A program made the translations under genes and the position numbers. A model generated the notes under the pieces. It was not told the origin of the DNA, did not search any database, and was given only the letters and a program-made list of their open reading frames with translations. From Lumbricus rubellus (taxonomy: Eukaryota; Annelida; Clitellata; Crassiclitellata; Lumbricidae), in the NCBI GenBank assembly GCA_945859605.1, contig CAMAOG010000321.1, positions 1-64,000 on the forward strand: DNA of 64,000 nucleotides, given 5' to 3'. Shown here piece by piece: positions 45,020 through 57,447 of the stretch; position 1 is the stretch's first letter, and every line of letters starts with the position of its first letter.

Positions 45020-46347
45020 CCTTGTCCTTGTCCTTGTCCTTGTCCTTGTCCTTGTCCTTGTCCTTGTCCTTGTCCTTGTCCTTGTCCTTGTCCTTGTCCT
45101 TGTCCTTGTCCTTGTCCTTGTCCTTGTCCTTGTCCTTGTCCTTGTCCTTGTCCTTGTCCTTGTCCTTGTCCTTGTCCTTGTCCTTGTCCTTGTCCTTGTC
45201 CTTGTCCTTGTCCTTGTCCTTGTCCTTGTCCTTGTCCTTGTCCTTGTCCTTGTCCTTGTCCTTGTCCTTGTCCTTGTCCTTGTCCTTGTCCTTGTCCTTG
45301 TCCTTGTCCTTGTCCTTGTCCTTGTCCTTGTCCTTGTCCTTGTCCTTGTCCTTGTCCTTGTCCTTGTCCTTGTCCTTGTCCTTGTCCTTGTCCTTGTCCT
45401 TGTCCTTGTCCTTGTCCTTGTCCTTGTCCTTGTCCTTGTCCTTGTCCTTGTCCTTGTCCTTGTCCTTGTCCTTGTCCTTGTCCTTGTCCTTGTCCTTGTC
45501 CTTGTCCTTGTCCTTGTCCTTGTCCTTGTCCTTGTCCTTGTCCTTGTCCTTGTCCTTGTCCTTGTCCTTGTCCTTGTCCTTGTCCTTGTCCTTGTCCTTG
45601 TCCTTGTCCTTGTCCTTGTCCTTGTCCTTGTCCTTGTCCTTGTCCTTGTCCTTGTCCTTGTCCTTGTCCTTGTCCTTGTCCTTGTCCTTGTCCTTGTCCT
45701 TGTCCTTGTCCTTGTCCTTGTCCTTGTCCTTGTCCTTGTCCTTGTCCTTGTCCTTGTCCTTGTCCTTGTCCTTGTCCTTGTCCTTGTCCTTGTCCTTGTC
45801 CTTGTCCTTGTCCTTGTCCTTGTCCTTGTCCTTGTCCTTGTCCTTGTCCTTGTCCTTGTCCTTGTCCTTGTCCTTGTCCTTGTCCTTGTCCTTGTCCTTG
45901 TCCTTGTCCTTGTCCTTGTCCTTGTCCTTGTCCTTGTCCTTGTCCTTGTCCTTGTCCTTGTCCTTGTCCTTGTCCTTGTCCTTGTCCTTGTCCTTGTCCT
46001 TGTCCTTGTCCTTGTCCTTGTCCTTGTCCTTGTCCTTGTCCTTGTCCTTGTCCTTGTCCTTGTCCTTGTCCTTGTCCTTGTCCTTGTCCTTGTCCTTGTC
46101 CTTGTCCTTGTCCTTGTCCTTGTCCTTGTCCTTGTCCTTGTCCTTGTCCTTGTCCTTGTCCTTGTCCTTGTCCTTGTCCTTGTCCTTGTCCTTGTCCTTG
46201 TCCTTGTCCTTGTCCTTGTCCTTGTCCTTGTCCTTGTCCTTGTCCTTGTCCTTGTCCTTGTCCTTGTCCTTGTCCTTGTCCTTGTCCTTGTCCTTGTCCT
46301 TGTCCTTGTCCTTGTCCTTGTCCTTGTCCTTGTCCTTGTCCTTGTCC
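45020..46347. repeat. Hexamer TTGTCC array, 221 copies
   Basis: CC plus 221 perfect copies. Confidence 0.98.
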
Positions 46348-46980
46348 TTTACTTTTTTTCCTTTTACCTGGTTCGATCCTGGGTCCTCATTGTCTGCGCG
46401 CTTGTCCATTATCCAATGTACTACCGTTGTTTCCCCGTTTTTGTGTCCTTAATGATAATATTTATTCGATATTATCGCCTAGTATGGTGACGTGGCGCCG
46501 CCTAGCGACTACAAAAGAAGCTTTGTGTCAGTGATAATATCGTTCGCGTACGGTACATTGGCGTTTGGCACACAGGCTCCACATGTAAGATAGTAGTAAT
46601 CGAATTGAGGCAAAGGAACCAGAGGAAAAACACAATAAGCATCTTAGTAACAATATATTTGAAAATTACTGAGCAGACCTATTACCAGCCGAAAAAAACC
46701 AGCATCGTTGAAGCTGCATTGATAAACAATAAATATTTAAATTTTTGCATTTATACTTTTTACAATTTTACTTTTGTTTTAATTTTTAACGTTGCTCTTG
46801 CTCCTCGCTCTTGCTCCTCCCCTCGGCGATTTCTAGGATTCTGCGTGTAAAACTTGCTCTTGCTCCTCGCTTAATTTCATTCACCGCCTTCCTTTCATAT
46901 AATCTTTCAATTTCATTTTTGATTATTTAAATTTTTGCATTTTTACTTTTTACAATTTTACTTTTGTTTTAATTTTTAAC
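46348..46980. repeat. B-class spacer, full form (633 bp)
   Basis: Starts TTTACTTTTTTTCC (C for the AT-rich A seen elsewhere). Carries T at 46606 (CGAATTGAGG), shared only with the next two spacers. Solo 57-mer fragment at 46791-46829. Confidence 0.9.
46370..46423 (-). mobile_element. tRNA-derived SINE-like head, B form
   Basis: Same boxes and spacing as 40290-40343. Confidence 0.7.
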
Positions 46981-47493
46981 GTTGCTCTTGCTCCTCGCTC
47001 TTGCTCCTCCCCTCGGCGAGAGCGGGTGCAAGAGCAACTTGCTCTTGCTCCTCGCTCTTGCTCCTCCCCTCGGCGAGAGCGGGTGCAAGAGCAACTTGCT
47101 CTTGCTCCTCGCTCTTGCTCCTCCCCTCGGCGAGAGCGGGTGCAAGAGCAACTTGCTCTTGCTCCTCGCTCTTGCTCCTCCCCTCGGCGAGAGCGGGTGC
47201 AAGAGCAACTTGCTCTTGCTCCTCGCTCTTGCTCCTCCCCTCGGCGAGAGCGGGTGCAAGAGCAACTTGCTCTTGCTCCTCGCTCTTGCTCCTCCCCTCG
47301 GCGAGAGCGGGTGCAAGAGCAACTTGCTCTTGCTCCTCGCTCTTGCTCCTCCCCTCGGCGAGAGCGGGTGCAAGAGCAACTTGCTCTTGCTCCTCGCTCT
47401 TGCTCCTCCCCTCGGCGAGAGCGGGTGCAAGAGCAACTTGCTCTTGCTCCTCGCTCTTGCTCCTCCCCTCGGCGAGAGCGGGTGCAAGAGCAA
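46981..47493. repeat. 57-bp minisatellite array, exactly 9 full copies
   Basis: Complete-unit ending GCAAGAGCAA, then CTTGTCC. Confidence 0.97.
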
Positions 47494-49564
47494 CTTGTCC
47501 TTGTCCTTGTCCTTGTCCTTGTCCTTGTCCTTGTCCTTGTCCTTGTCCTTGTCCTTGTCCTTGTCCTTGTCCTTGTCCTTGTCCTTGTCCTTGTCCTTGT
47601 CCTTGTCCTTGTCCTTGTCCTTGTCCTTGTCCTTGTCCTTGTCCTTGTCCTTGTCCTTGTCGTTGTCCTTGTCCTTGTCCTTGTCCTTGTCCTTGTCCTT
47701 GTCCTTGTCCTTGTCCTTGTCCTTGTCCTTGTCCTTGTCCTTGTCCTTGTCCTTGTCCTTGTCCTTGTCCTTGTCCTTGTCCTTGTCCTTGTCCTTGTCC
47801 TTGTCCTTGTCCTTGTCCTTGTCCTTGTCCTTGTCCTTGTCCTTGTCCTTGTCCTTGTCCTTGTCCTTGTCCTTGTCCTTGTCCTTGTCCTTGTCCTTGT
47901 CCTTGTCCTTGTCCTTGTCCTTGTCCTTGTCCTTGTCCTTGTCCTTGTCCTTGTCCTTGTCCTTGTCCTTGTCCTTGTCCTTGTCCTTGTCCTTGTCCTT
48001 GTCCTTGTCCTTGTCCTTGTCCTTGTCCTTGTCCTTGTCCTTGTCCTTGTCCTTGTCCTTGTCCTTGTCCTTGTCCTTGTCCTTGTCCTTGTCCTTGTCC
48101 TTGTCCTTGTCCTTGTCCTTGTCCTTGTCCTTGTCCTTGTCCTTGTCCTTGTCCTTGTCCTTGTCCTTGTCCTTGTCCTTGTCCTTGTCCTTGTCCTTGT
48201 CCTTGTCCTTGTCCTTGTCCTTGTCCTTGTCCTTGTCCTTGTCCTTGTCCTTGTCCTTGTCCTTGTCCTTGTCCTTGTCCTTGTCCTTGTCCTTGTCCTT
48301 GTCCTTGTCCTTGTCCTTGTCCTTGTCCTTGTCCTTGTCCTTGTCCTTGTCCTTGTCCTTGTCCTTGTCCTTGTCCTTGTCCTTGTCCTTGTCCTTGTCC
48401 TTGTCCTTGTCCTTGTCCTTGTCCTTGTCCTTGTCCTTGTCCTTGTCCTTGTCCTTGTCCTTGTCCTTGTCCTTGTCCTTGTCCTTGTCCTTGTCCTTGT
48501 CCTTGTCCTTGTCCTTGTCCTTGTCCTTGTCCTTGTCCTTGTCCTTGTCCTTGTCCTTGTCCTTGTCCTTGTCCTTGTCCTTGTCCTTGTCCTTGTCCTT
48601 GTCCTTGTCCTTGTCCTTGTCCTTGTCCTTGTCCTTGTCCTTGTCCTTGTCCTTGTCCTTGTCCTTGTCCTTGTCCTTGTCCTTGTCCTTGTCCTTGTCC
48701 TTGTCCTTGTCCTTGTCCTTGTCCTTGTCCTTGTCCTTGTCCTTGTCCTTGTCCTTGTCCTTGTCCTTGTCCTTGTCCTTGTCCTTGTCCTTGTCCTTGT
48801 CCTTGTCCTTGTCCTTGTCCTTGTCCTTGTCCTTGTCCTTGTCCTTGTCCTTGTCCTTGTCCTTGTCCTTGTCCTTGTCCTTGTCCTTGTCCTTGTCCTT
48901 GTCCTTGTCCTTGTCCTTGTCCTTGTCCTTGTCCTTGTCCTTGTCCTTGTCCTTGTCCTTGTCCTTGTCCTTGTCCTTGTCCTTGTCCTTGTCCTTGTCC
49001 TTGTCCTTGTCCTTGTCCTTGTCCTTGTCCTTGTCCTTGTCCTTGTCCTTGTCCTTGTCCTTGTCCTTGTCCTTGTCCTTGTCCTTGTCCTTGTCCTTGT
49101 CCTTGTCCTTGTCCTTGTCCTTGTCCTTGTCCTTGTCCTTGTCCTTGTCCTTGTCCTTGTCCTTGTCCTTGTCCTTGTCCTTGTCCTTGTCCTTGTCCTT
49201 GTCCTTGTCCTTGTCCTTGTCCTTGTCCTTGTCCTTGTCCTTGTCCTTGTCCTTGTCCTTGTCCTTGTCCTTGTCCTTGTCCTTGTCCTTGTCCTTGTCC
49301 TTGTCCTTGTCCTTGTCCTTGTCCTTGTCCTTGTCCTTGTCCTTGTCCTTGTCCTTGTCCTTGTCCTTGTCCTTGTCCTTGTCCTTGTCCTTGTCCTTGT
49401 CCTTGTCCTTGTCCTTGTCCTTGTCCTTGTCCTTGTCCTTGTCCTTGTCCTTGTCCTTGTCCTTGTCCTTGTCCTTGTCCTTGTCCTTGTCCTTGTCCTT
49501 GTCCTTGTCCTTGTCCTTGTCCTTGTCCTTGTCCTTGTCCTTGTCCTTGTCCTTGTCCTTGTCC
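47494..49564. repeat. Hexamer TTGTCC array, 345 copies, one substitution
   Basis: C to G at 47662; otherwise perfect. Confidence 0.98.
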
Positions 49565-50197
49565 TTTAATTTTTTTCCTTTTACCTGGTTCGATCCTGGG
49601 TCCTCATTGTCTGCGCGCTTGTCCATTATCCAATGTACTACCGTTGTTTCCCCGTTTTTGTGTCCTTAATGATAATATTTATTCGATATTATCGCCTAGT
49701 ATGGTGACGTGGCGCCGCCTAGCGACTACAAAAGAAGCTTTGTGTCAGTGATAATATCGTTCGCGTACGGTACATTGGCGTTTGGCACACAGGCTCCACA
49801 TGTAAGATAGTAGTAATCGAATTGAGGCAAAGGAACCAGAGGAAAAACACAATAAGCATCTTAGTAACAATATATTTGAAAATTACTGAGCAGACCTATT
49901 ACCAGCCGAAAAAAACCAGCATCGTTGAAGCTGCATTGATAAACAATAAATATTTAAATTTTTGCATTTATACTTTTTACAATTTTACTTTTGTTTTAAT
50001 TTTTAACGTTGCTCTTGCTCCTCGCTCTTGCTCCTCCCCTCGGCGATTTCTAGGATTCTGCGTGTAAAACTTGCTCTTGCTCCTCGCTTAATTTCATTCA
50101 CCGCCTTCCTTTCATATAATCTTTCAATTTCATTTTTGATTATTTAAATTTTTGCATTTTTACTTTTTACAATTTTACTTTTGTTTTAATTTTTAAC
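49565..50197. repeat. B-class spacer, full form (633 bp)
   Basis: T at 49823 (CGAATTGAGG). Solo 57-mer fragment at 50008-50046. Confidence 0.9.
49587..49640 (-). mobile_element. tRNA-derived SINE-like head, B form
   Basis: Same boxes and spacing as 40290-40343. Confidence 0.7.
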
Positions 50198-50653
50198 GTT
50201 GCTCTTGCTCCTCGCTCTTGCTCCTCCCCTCGGCGAGAGCGGGTGCAAGAGCAACTTGCTCTTGCTCCTCGCTCTTGCTCCTCCCCTCGGCGAGAGCGGG
50301 TGCAAGAGCAACTTGCTCTTGCTCCTCGCTCTTGCTCCTCCCCTCGGCGAGAGCGGGTGCAAGAGCAACTTGCTCTTGCTCCTCGCTCTTGCTCCTCCCC
50401 TCGGCGAGAGCGGGTGCAAGAGCAACTTGCTCTTGCTCCTCGCTCTTGCTCCTCCCCTCGGCGAGAGCGGGTGCAAGAGCAACTTGCTCTTGCTCCTCGC
50501 TCTTGCTCCTCCCCTCGGCGAGAGCGGGTGCAAGAGCAACTTGCTCTTGCTCCTCGCTCTTGCTCCTCCCCTCGGCGAGAGCGGGTGCAAGAGCAACTTG
50601 CTCTTGCTCCTCGCTCTTGCTCCTCCCCTCGGCGAGAGCGGGTGCAAGAGCAA
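50198..50653. repeat. 57-bp minisatellite array, exactly 8 full copies
   Basis: Complete-unit ending, then CTTGTCC. Confidence 0.97.
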
Positions 50654-52634
50654 CTTGTCCTTGTCCTTGTCCTTGTCCTTGTCCTTGTCCTTGTCCTTGT
50701 CCTTGTCCTTGTCCTTGTCCTTGTCCTTGTCCTTGTCCTTGTCCTTGTCCTTGTCCTTGTCCTTGTCCTTGTCCTTGTCCTTGTCCTTGTCCTTGTCCTT
50801 GTCCTTGTCCTTGTCCTTGTCCTTGTCCTTGTCCTTGTCCTTGTCCTTGTCCTTGTCCTTGTCCTTGTCCTTGTCCTTGTCCTTGTCCTTGTCCTTGTCC
50901 TTGTCCTTGTCCTTGTCCTTGTCCTTGTCCTTGTCCTTGTCCTTGTCCTTGTCCTTGTCCTTGTCCTTGTCCTTGTCCTTGTCCTTGTCCTTGTCCTTGT
51001 CCTTGTCCTTGTCCTTGTCCTTGTCCTTGTCCTTGTCCTTGTCCTTGTCCTTGTCCTTGTCCTTGTCCTTGTCCTTGTCCTTGTCCTTGTCCTTGTCCTT
51101 GTCCTTGTCCTTGTCCTTGTCCTTGTCCTTGTCCTTGTCCTTGTCCTTGTCCTTGTCCTTGTCCTTGTCCTTGTCCTTGTCCTTGTCCTTGTCCTTGTCC
51201 TTGTCCTTGTCCTTGTCCTTGTCCTTGTCCTTGTCCTTGTCCTTGTCCTTGTCCTTGTCCTTGTCCTTGTCCTTGTCCTTGTCCTTGTCCTTGTCCTTGT
51301 CCTTGTCCTTGTCCTTGTCCTTGTCCTTGTCCTTGTCCTTGTCCTTGTCCTTGTCCTTGTCCTTGTCCTTGTCCTTGTCCTTGTCCTTGTCCTTGTCCTT
51401 GTCCTTGTCCTTGTCCTTGTCCTTGTCCTTGTCCTTGTCCTTGTCCTTGTCCTTGTCCTTGTCCTTGTCCTTGTCCTTGTCCTTGTCCTTGTCCTTGTCC
51501 TTGTCCTTGTCCTTGTCCTTGTCCTTGTCCTTGTCCTTGTCCTTGTCCTTGTCCTTGTCCTTGTCCTTGTCCTTGTCCTTGTCCTTGTCCTTGTCCTTGT
51601 CCTTGTCCTTGTCCTTGTCCTTGTCCTTGTCCTTGTCCTTGTCCTTGTCCTTGTCCTTGTCCTTGTCCTTGTCCTTGTCCTTGTCCTTGTCCTTGTCCTT
51701 GTCCTTGTCCTTGTCCTTGTCCTTGTCCTTGTCCTTGTCCTTGTCCTTGTCCTTGTCCTTGTCCTTGTCCTTGTCCTTGTCCTTGTCCTTGTCCTTGTCC
51801 TTGTCCTTGTCCTTGTCCTTGTCCTTGTCCTTGTCCTTGTCCTTGTCCTTGTCCTTGTCCTTGTCCTTGTCCTTGTCCTTGTCCTTGTCCTTGTCCTTGT
51901 CCTTGTCCTTGTCCTTGTCCTTGTCCTTGTCCTTGTCCTTGTCCTTGTCCTTGTCCTTGTCCTTGTCCTTGTCCTTGTCCTTGTCCTTGTCCTTGTCCTT
52001 GTCCTTGTCCTTGTCCTTGTCCATGTCCTTGTCCTTGTCCTTGTCCTTGTCCTTGTCCTTGTCCTTGTCCTTGTCCTTGTCCTTGTCCTTGTCCTTGTCC
52101 TTGTCCTTGTCCTTGTCCTTGTCCTTGTCCTTGTCCTTGTCCTTGTCCTTGTCCTTGTCCTTGTCCTTGTCCTTGTCCTTGTCCTTGTCCTTGTCCTTGT
52201 CCTTGTCCTTGTCCTTGTCCTTGTCCTTGTCCTTGTCCTTGTCCTTGTCCTTGTCCTTGTCCTTGTCCTTGTCCTTGTCCTTGTCCTTGTCCTTGTCCTT
52301 GTCCTTGTCCTTGTCCTTGTCCTTGTCCTTGTCCTTGTCCTTGTCCTTGTCCTTGTCCTTGTCCTTGTCCTTGTCCTTGTCCTTGTCCTTGTCCTTGTCC
52401 TTGTCCTTGTCCTTGTCCTTGTCCTTGTCCTTGTCCTTGTCCTTGTCCTTGTCCTTGTCCTTGTCCTTGTCCTTGTCCTTGTCCTTGTCCTTGTCCTTGT
52501 CCTTGTCCTTGTCCTTGTCCTTGTCCTTGTCCTTGTCCTTGTCCTTGTCCTTGTCCTTGTCCTTGTCCTTGTCCTTGTCCTTGTCCTTGTCCTTGTCCTT
52601 GTCCTTGTCCTTGTCCTTGTCCTTGTCCTTGTCC
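50654..52634. repeat. Hexamer TTGTCC array, 330 copies, one substitution
   Basis: T to A at 52023; otherwise perfect. Confidence 0.98.
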
Positions 52635-53267
52635 TTTAATTTTTTTCCTTTTACCTGGTTCGATCCTGGGTCCTCATTGTCTGCGCGCTTGTCCATTATC
52701 CAATGTACTACCGTTGTTTCCCCGTTTTTGTGTCCTTAATGATAATATTTATTCGATATTATCGCCTAGTATGGTGACGTGGCGCCGCCTAGCGACTACA
52801 AAAGAAGCTTTGTGTCAGTGATAATATCGTTCGCGTACGGTACATTGGCGTTTGGCACACAGGCTCCACATGTAAGATAGTAGTAATCGAATTGAGGCAA
52901 AGGAACCAGAGGAAAAACACAATAAGCATCTTAGTAACAATATATTTGAAAATTACTGAGCAGACCTATTACCAGCCGAAAAAAACCAGCATCGTTGAAG
53001 CTGCATTGATAAACAATAAATATTTAAATTTTTGCATTTATACTTTTTACAATTTTACTTTTGTTTTAATTTTTAACGTTGCTCTTGCTCCTCGCTCTTG
53101 CTCCTCCCCTCGGCGATTTCTAGGATTCTGCGTGTAAAACTTGCTCTTGCTCCTCGCTTAATTTCATTCACCGCCTTCCTTTCATATAATCTTTCAATTT
53201 CATTTTTGATTATTTAAATTTTTGCATTTTTACTTTTTACAATTTTACTTTTGTTTTAATTTTTAAC
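52635..53267. repeat. B-class spacer, full form (633 bp)
   Basis: T at 52893 (CGAATTGAGG). Solo 57-mer fragment at 53078-53116. Confidence 0.9.
52657..52710 (-). mobile_element. tRNA-derived SINE-like head, B form
   Basis: Same boxes and spacing as 40290-40343. Confidence 0.7.
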
Positions 53268-53666
53268 GTTGCTCTTGCTCCTCGCTCTTGCTCCTCCCCT
53301 CGGCGAGAGCGGGTGCAAGAGCAACTTGCTCTTGCTCCTCGCTCTTGCTCCTCCCCTCGGCGAGAGCGGGTGCAAGAGCAACTTGCTCTTGCTCCTCGCT
53401 CTTGCTCCTCCCCTCGGCGAGAGCGGGTGCAAGAGCAACTTGCTCTTGCTCCTCGCTCTTGCTCCTCCCCTCGGCGAGAGCGGGTGCAAGAGCAACTTGC
53501 TCTTGCTCCTCGCTCTTGCTCCTCCCCTCGGCGAGAGCGGGTGCAAGAGCAACTTGCTCTTGCTCCTCGCTCTTGCTCCTCCCCTCGGCGAGAGCGGGTG
53601 CAAGAGCAACTTGCTCTTGCTCCTCGCTCTTGCTCCTCCCCTCGGCGAGAGCGGGTGCAAGAGCAA
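53268..53666. repeat. 57-bp minisatellite array, exactly 7 full copies
   Basis: Complete-unit ending, then CTTGTCC. Confidence 0.97.
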
Positions 53667-56600
53667 CTTGTCCTTGTCCTTGTCCTTGTCCTTGTCCTTG
53701 TCCTTGTCCTTGTCCTTGTCCTTGTCCTTGTCCTTGTCCTTGTCCTTGTCCTTGTCCTTGTCCTTGTCCTTGTCCTTGTCCTTGTCCTTGTCCTTGTCCT
53801 TGTCCTTGTCCTTGTCCTTGTCCTTGTCCTTGTCCTTGTCCTTGTCCTTGTCCTTGTCCTTGTCCTTGTCCTTGTCCTTGTCCTTGTCCTTGTCCTTGTC
53901 CTTGTCCTTGTCCTTGTCCTTGTCCTTGTCCTTGTCCTTGTCCTTGTCCTTGTCCTTGTCCTTGTCCTTGTCCTTGTCCTTGTCCTTGTCCTTGTCCTTG
54001 TCCTTGTCCTTGTCCTTGTCCTTGTCCTTGTCCTTGTCCTTGTCCTTGTCCTTGTCCTTGTCCTTGTCCTTGTCCTTGTCCTTGTCCTTGTCCTTGTCCT
54101 TGTCCTTGTCCTTGTCCTTGTCCTTGTCCTTGTCCTTGTCCTTGTCCTTGTCCTTGTCCTTGTCCTTGTCCTTGTCCTTGTCCTTGTCCTTGTCCTTGTC
54201 CTTGTCCTTGTCCTTGTCCTTGTCCTTGTCCTTGTCCTTGTCCTTGTCCTTGTCCTTGTCCTTGTCCTTGTCCTTGTCCTTGTCCTTGTCCTTGTCCTTG
54301 TCCTTGTCCTTGTCCTTGTCCTTGTCCTTGTCCTTGTCCTTGTCCTTGTCCTTGTCCTTGTCCTTGTCCTTGTCCTTGTCCTTGTCCTTGTCCTTGTCCT
54401 TGTCCTTGTCCTTGTCCTTGTCCTTGTCCTTGTCCTTGTCCTTGTCCTTGTCCTTGTCCTTGTCCTTGTCCTTGTCCTTGTCCTTGTCCTTGTCCTTGTC
54501 CTTGTCCTTGTCCTTGTCCTTGTCCTTGTCCTTGTCCTTGTCCTTGTCCTTGTCCTTGTCCTTGTCCTTGTCCTTGTCCTTGTCCTTGTCCTTGTCCTTG
54601 TCCTTGTCCTTGTCCTTGTCCTTGTCCTTGTCCTTGTCCTTGTCCTTGTCCTTGTCCTTGTCCTTGTCCTTGTCCTTGTCCTTGTCCTTGTCCTTGTCCT
54701 TGTCCTTGTCCTTGTCCTTGTCCTTGTCCTTGTCCTTGTCCTTGTCCTTGTCCTTGTCCTTGTCCTTGTCCTTGTCCTTGTCCTTGTCCTTGTCCTTGTC
54801 CTTGTCCTTGTCCTTGTCCTTGTCCTTGTCCTTGTCCTTGTCCTTGTCCTTGTCCTTGTCCTTGTCCTTGTCCTTGTCCTTGTCCTTGTCCTTGTCCTTG
54901 TCCTTGTCCTTGTCCTTGTCCTTGTCCTTGTCCTTGTCCTTGTCCTTGTCCTTGTCCTTGTCCTTGTCCTTGTCCTTGTCCTTGTCCTTGTCCTTGTCCT
55001 TGTCCTTGTCCTTGTCCTTGTCCTTGTCCTTGTCCTTGTCCTTGTCCTTGTCCTTGTCCTTGTCCTTGTCCTTGTCCTTGTCCTTGTCCTTGTCCTTGTC
55101 CTTGTCCTTGTCCTTGTCCTTGTCCTTGTCCTTGTCCTTGTCCTTGTCCTTGTCCTTGTCCTTGTCCTTGTCCTTGTCCTTGTCCTTGTCCTTGTCCTTG
55201 TCCTTGTCCTTGTCCTTGTCCTTGTCCTTGTCCTTGTCCTTGTCCTTGTCCTTGTCCTTGTCCTTGTCCTTGTCCTTGTCCTTGTCCTTGTCCTTGTCCT
55301 TGTCCTTGTCCTTGTCCTTGTCCTTGTCCTTGTCCTTGTCCTTGTCCTTGTCCTTGTCCTTGTCCTTGTCCTTGTCCTTGTCCTTGTCCTTGTCCTTGTC
55401 CTTGTCCTTGTCCTTGTCCTTGTCCTTGTCCTTGTCCTTGTCCTTGTCCTTGTCCTTGTCCTTGTCCTTGTCCTTGTCCTTGTCCTTGTCCTTGTCCTTG
55501 TCCTTGTCCTTGTCCTTGTCCTTGTCCTTGTCCTTGTCCTTGTCCTTGTCCTTGTCCTTGTCCTTGTCCTTGTCCTTGTCCTTGTCCTTGTCCTTGTCCT
55601 TGTCCTTGTCCTTGTCCTTGTCCTTGTCCTTGTCCTTGTCCTTGTCCTTGTCCTTGTCCTTGTCCTTGTCCTTGTCCTTGTCCTTGTCCTTGTCCTTGTC
55701 CTTGTCCTTGTCCTTGTCCTTGTCCTTGTCCTTGTCCTTGTCCTTGTCCTTGTCCTTGTCCTTGTCCTTGTCCTTGTCCTTGTCCTTGTCCTTGTCCTTG
55801 TCCTTGTCCTTGTCCTTGTCCTTGTCCTTGTCCTTGTCCTTGTCCTTGTCCTTGTCCTTGTCCTTGTCCTTGTCCTTGTCCTTGTCCTTGTCCTTGTCCT
55901 TGTCCTTGTCCTTGTCCTTGTCCTTGTCCTTGTCCTTGTCCTTGTCCTTGTCCTTGTCCTTGTCCTTGTCCTTGTCCTTGTCCTTGTCCTTGTCCTTGTC
56001 CTTGTCCTTGTCCTTGTCCTTGTCCTTGTCCTTGTCCTTGTCCTTGTCCTTGTCCTTGTCCTTGTCCTTGTCCTTGTCCTTGTCCTTGTCCTTGTCCTTG
56101 TCCTTGTCCTTGTCCTTGTCCTTGTCCTTGTCCTTGTCCTTGTCCTTGTCCTTGTCCTTGTCCTTGTCCTTGTCCTTGTCCTTGTCCTTGTCCTTGTCCT
56201 TGTCCTTGTCCTTGTCCTTGTCCTTGTCCTTGTCCTTGTCCTTGTCCTTGTCCTTGTCCTTGTCCTTGTCCTTGTCCTTGTCCTTGTCCTTGTCCTTGTC
56301 CTTGTCCTTGTCCTTGTCCTTGTCCTTGTCCTTGTCCTTGTCCTTGTCCTTGTCCTTGTCCTTGTCCTTGTCCTTGTCCTTGTCCTTGTCCTTGTCCTTG
56401 TCCTTGTCCTTGTCCTTGTCCTTGTCCTTGTCCTTGTCCTTGTCCTTGTCCTTGTCCTTGTCCTTGTCCTTGTCCTTGTCCTTGTCCTTGTCCTTGTCCT
56501 TGTCCTTGTCCTTGTCCTTGTCCTTGTCCTTGTCCTTGTCCTTGTCCTTGTCCTTGTCCTTGTCCTTGTCCTTGTCCTTGTCCTTGTCCTTGTCCTTGTC

Positions 56601-57447
56601 CTTGTCCTTGTCCTTGTCCTTGTCCTTGTCCTTGTCCTTGTCCTTGTCCTTGTCCTTGTCCTTGTCCTTGTCCTTGTCCTTGTCCTTGTCCTTGTCCTTG
56701 TCCTTGTCCTTGTCCTTGTCCTTGTCCTTGTCCTTGTCCTTGTCCTTGTCCTTGTCCTTGTCCTTGTCCTTGTCCTTGTCCTTGTCCTTGTCCTTGTCCT
56801 TGTCCTTGTCCTTGTCCTTGTCCTTGTCCTTGTCCTTGTCCTTGTCCTTGTCCTTGTCCTTGTCCTTGTCCTTGTCCTTGTCCTTGTCCTTGTCCTTGTC
56901 CTTGTCCTTGTCCTTGTCCTTGTCCTTGTCCTTGTCCTTGTCCTTGTCCTTGTCCTTGTCCTTGTCCTTGTCCTTGTCCTTGTCCTTGTCCTTGTCCTTG
57001 TCCTTGTCCTTGTCCTTGTCCTTGTCCTTGTCCTTGTCCTTGTCCTTGTCCTTGTCCTTGTCCTTGTCCTTGTCCTTGTCCTTGTCCTTGTCCTTGTCCT
57101 TGTCCTTGTCCTTGTCCTTGTCCTTGTCCTTGTCCTTGTCCTTGTCCTTGTCCTTGTCCTTGTCCTTGTCCTTGTCCTTGTCCTTGTCCTTGTCCTTGTC
57201 CTTGTCCTTGTCCTTGTCCTTGTCCTTGTCCTTGTCCTTGTCCTTGTCCTTGTCCTTGTCCTTGTCCTTGTCCTTGTCCTTGTCCTTGTCCTTGTCCTTG
57301 TCCTTGTCCTTGTCCTTGTCCTTGTCCTTGTCCTTGTCCTTGTCCTTGTCCTTGTCCTTGTCCTTGTCCTTGTCCTTGTCCTTGTCCTTGTCCTTGTCCT
57401 TGTCCTTGTCCTTGTCCTTGTCCTTGTCCTTGTCCTTGTCCTTGTCC
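53667..57447. repeat. Hexamer TTGTCC array, 630 copies (largest)
   Basis: C plus 630 perfect copies over 3.78 kb, with no A on the plus strand anywhere in the array. Confidence 0.98.

Noticed and set aside
46605..46850. 81-codon plus frame in B spacers
   Set aside because: Its length against the 63-codon version depends on one base change (CGAATTGAGG) removing an upstream break, and its end lies in the 57-mer fragment. No coding signal.
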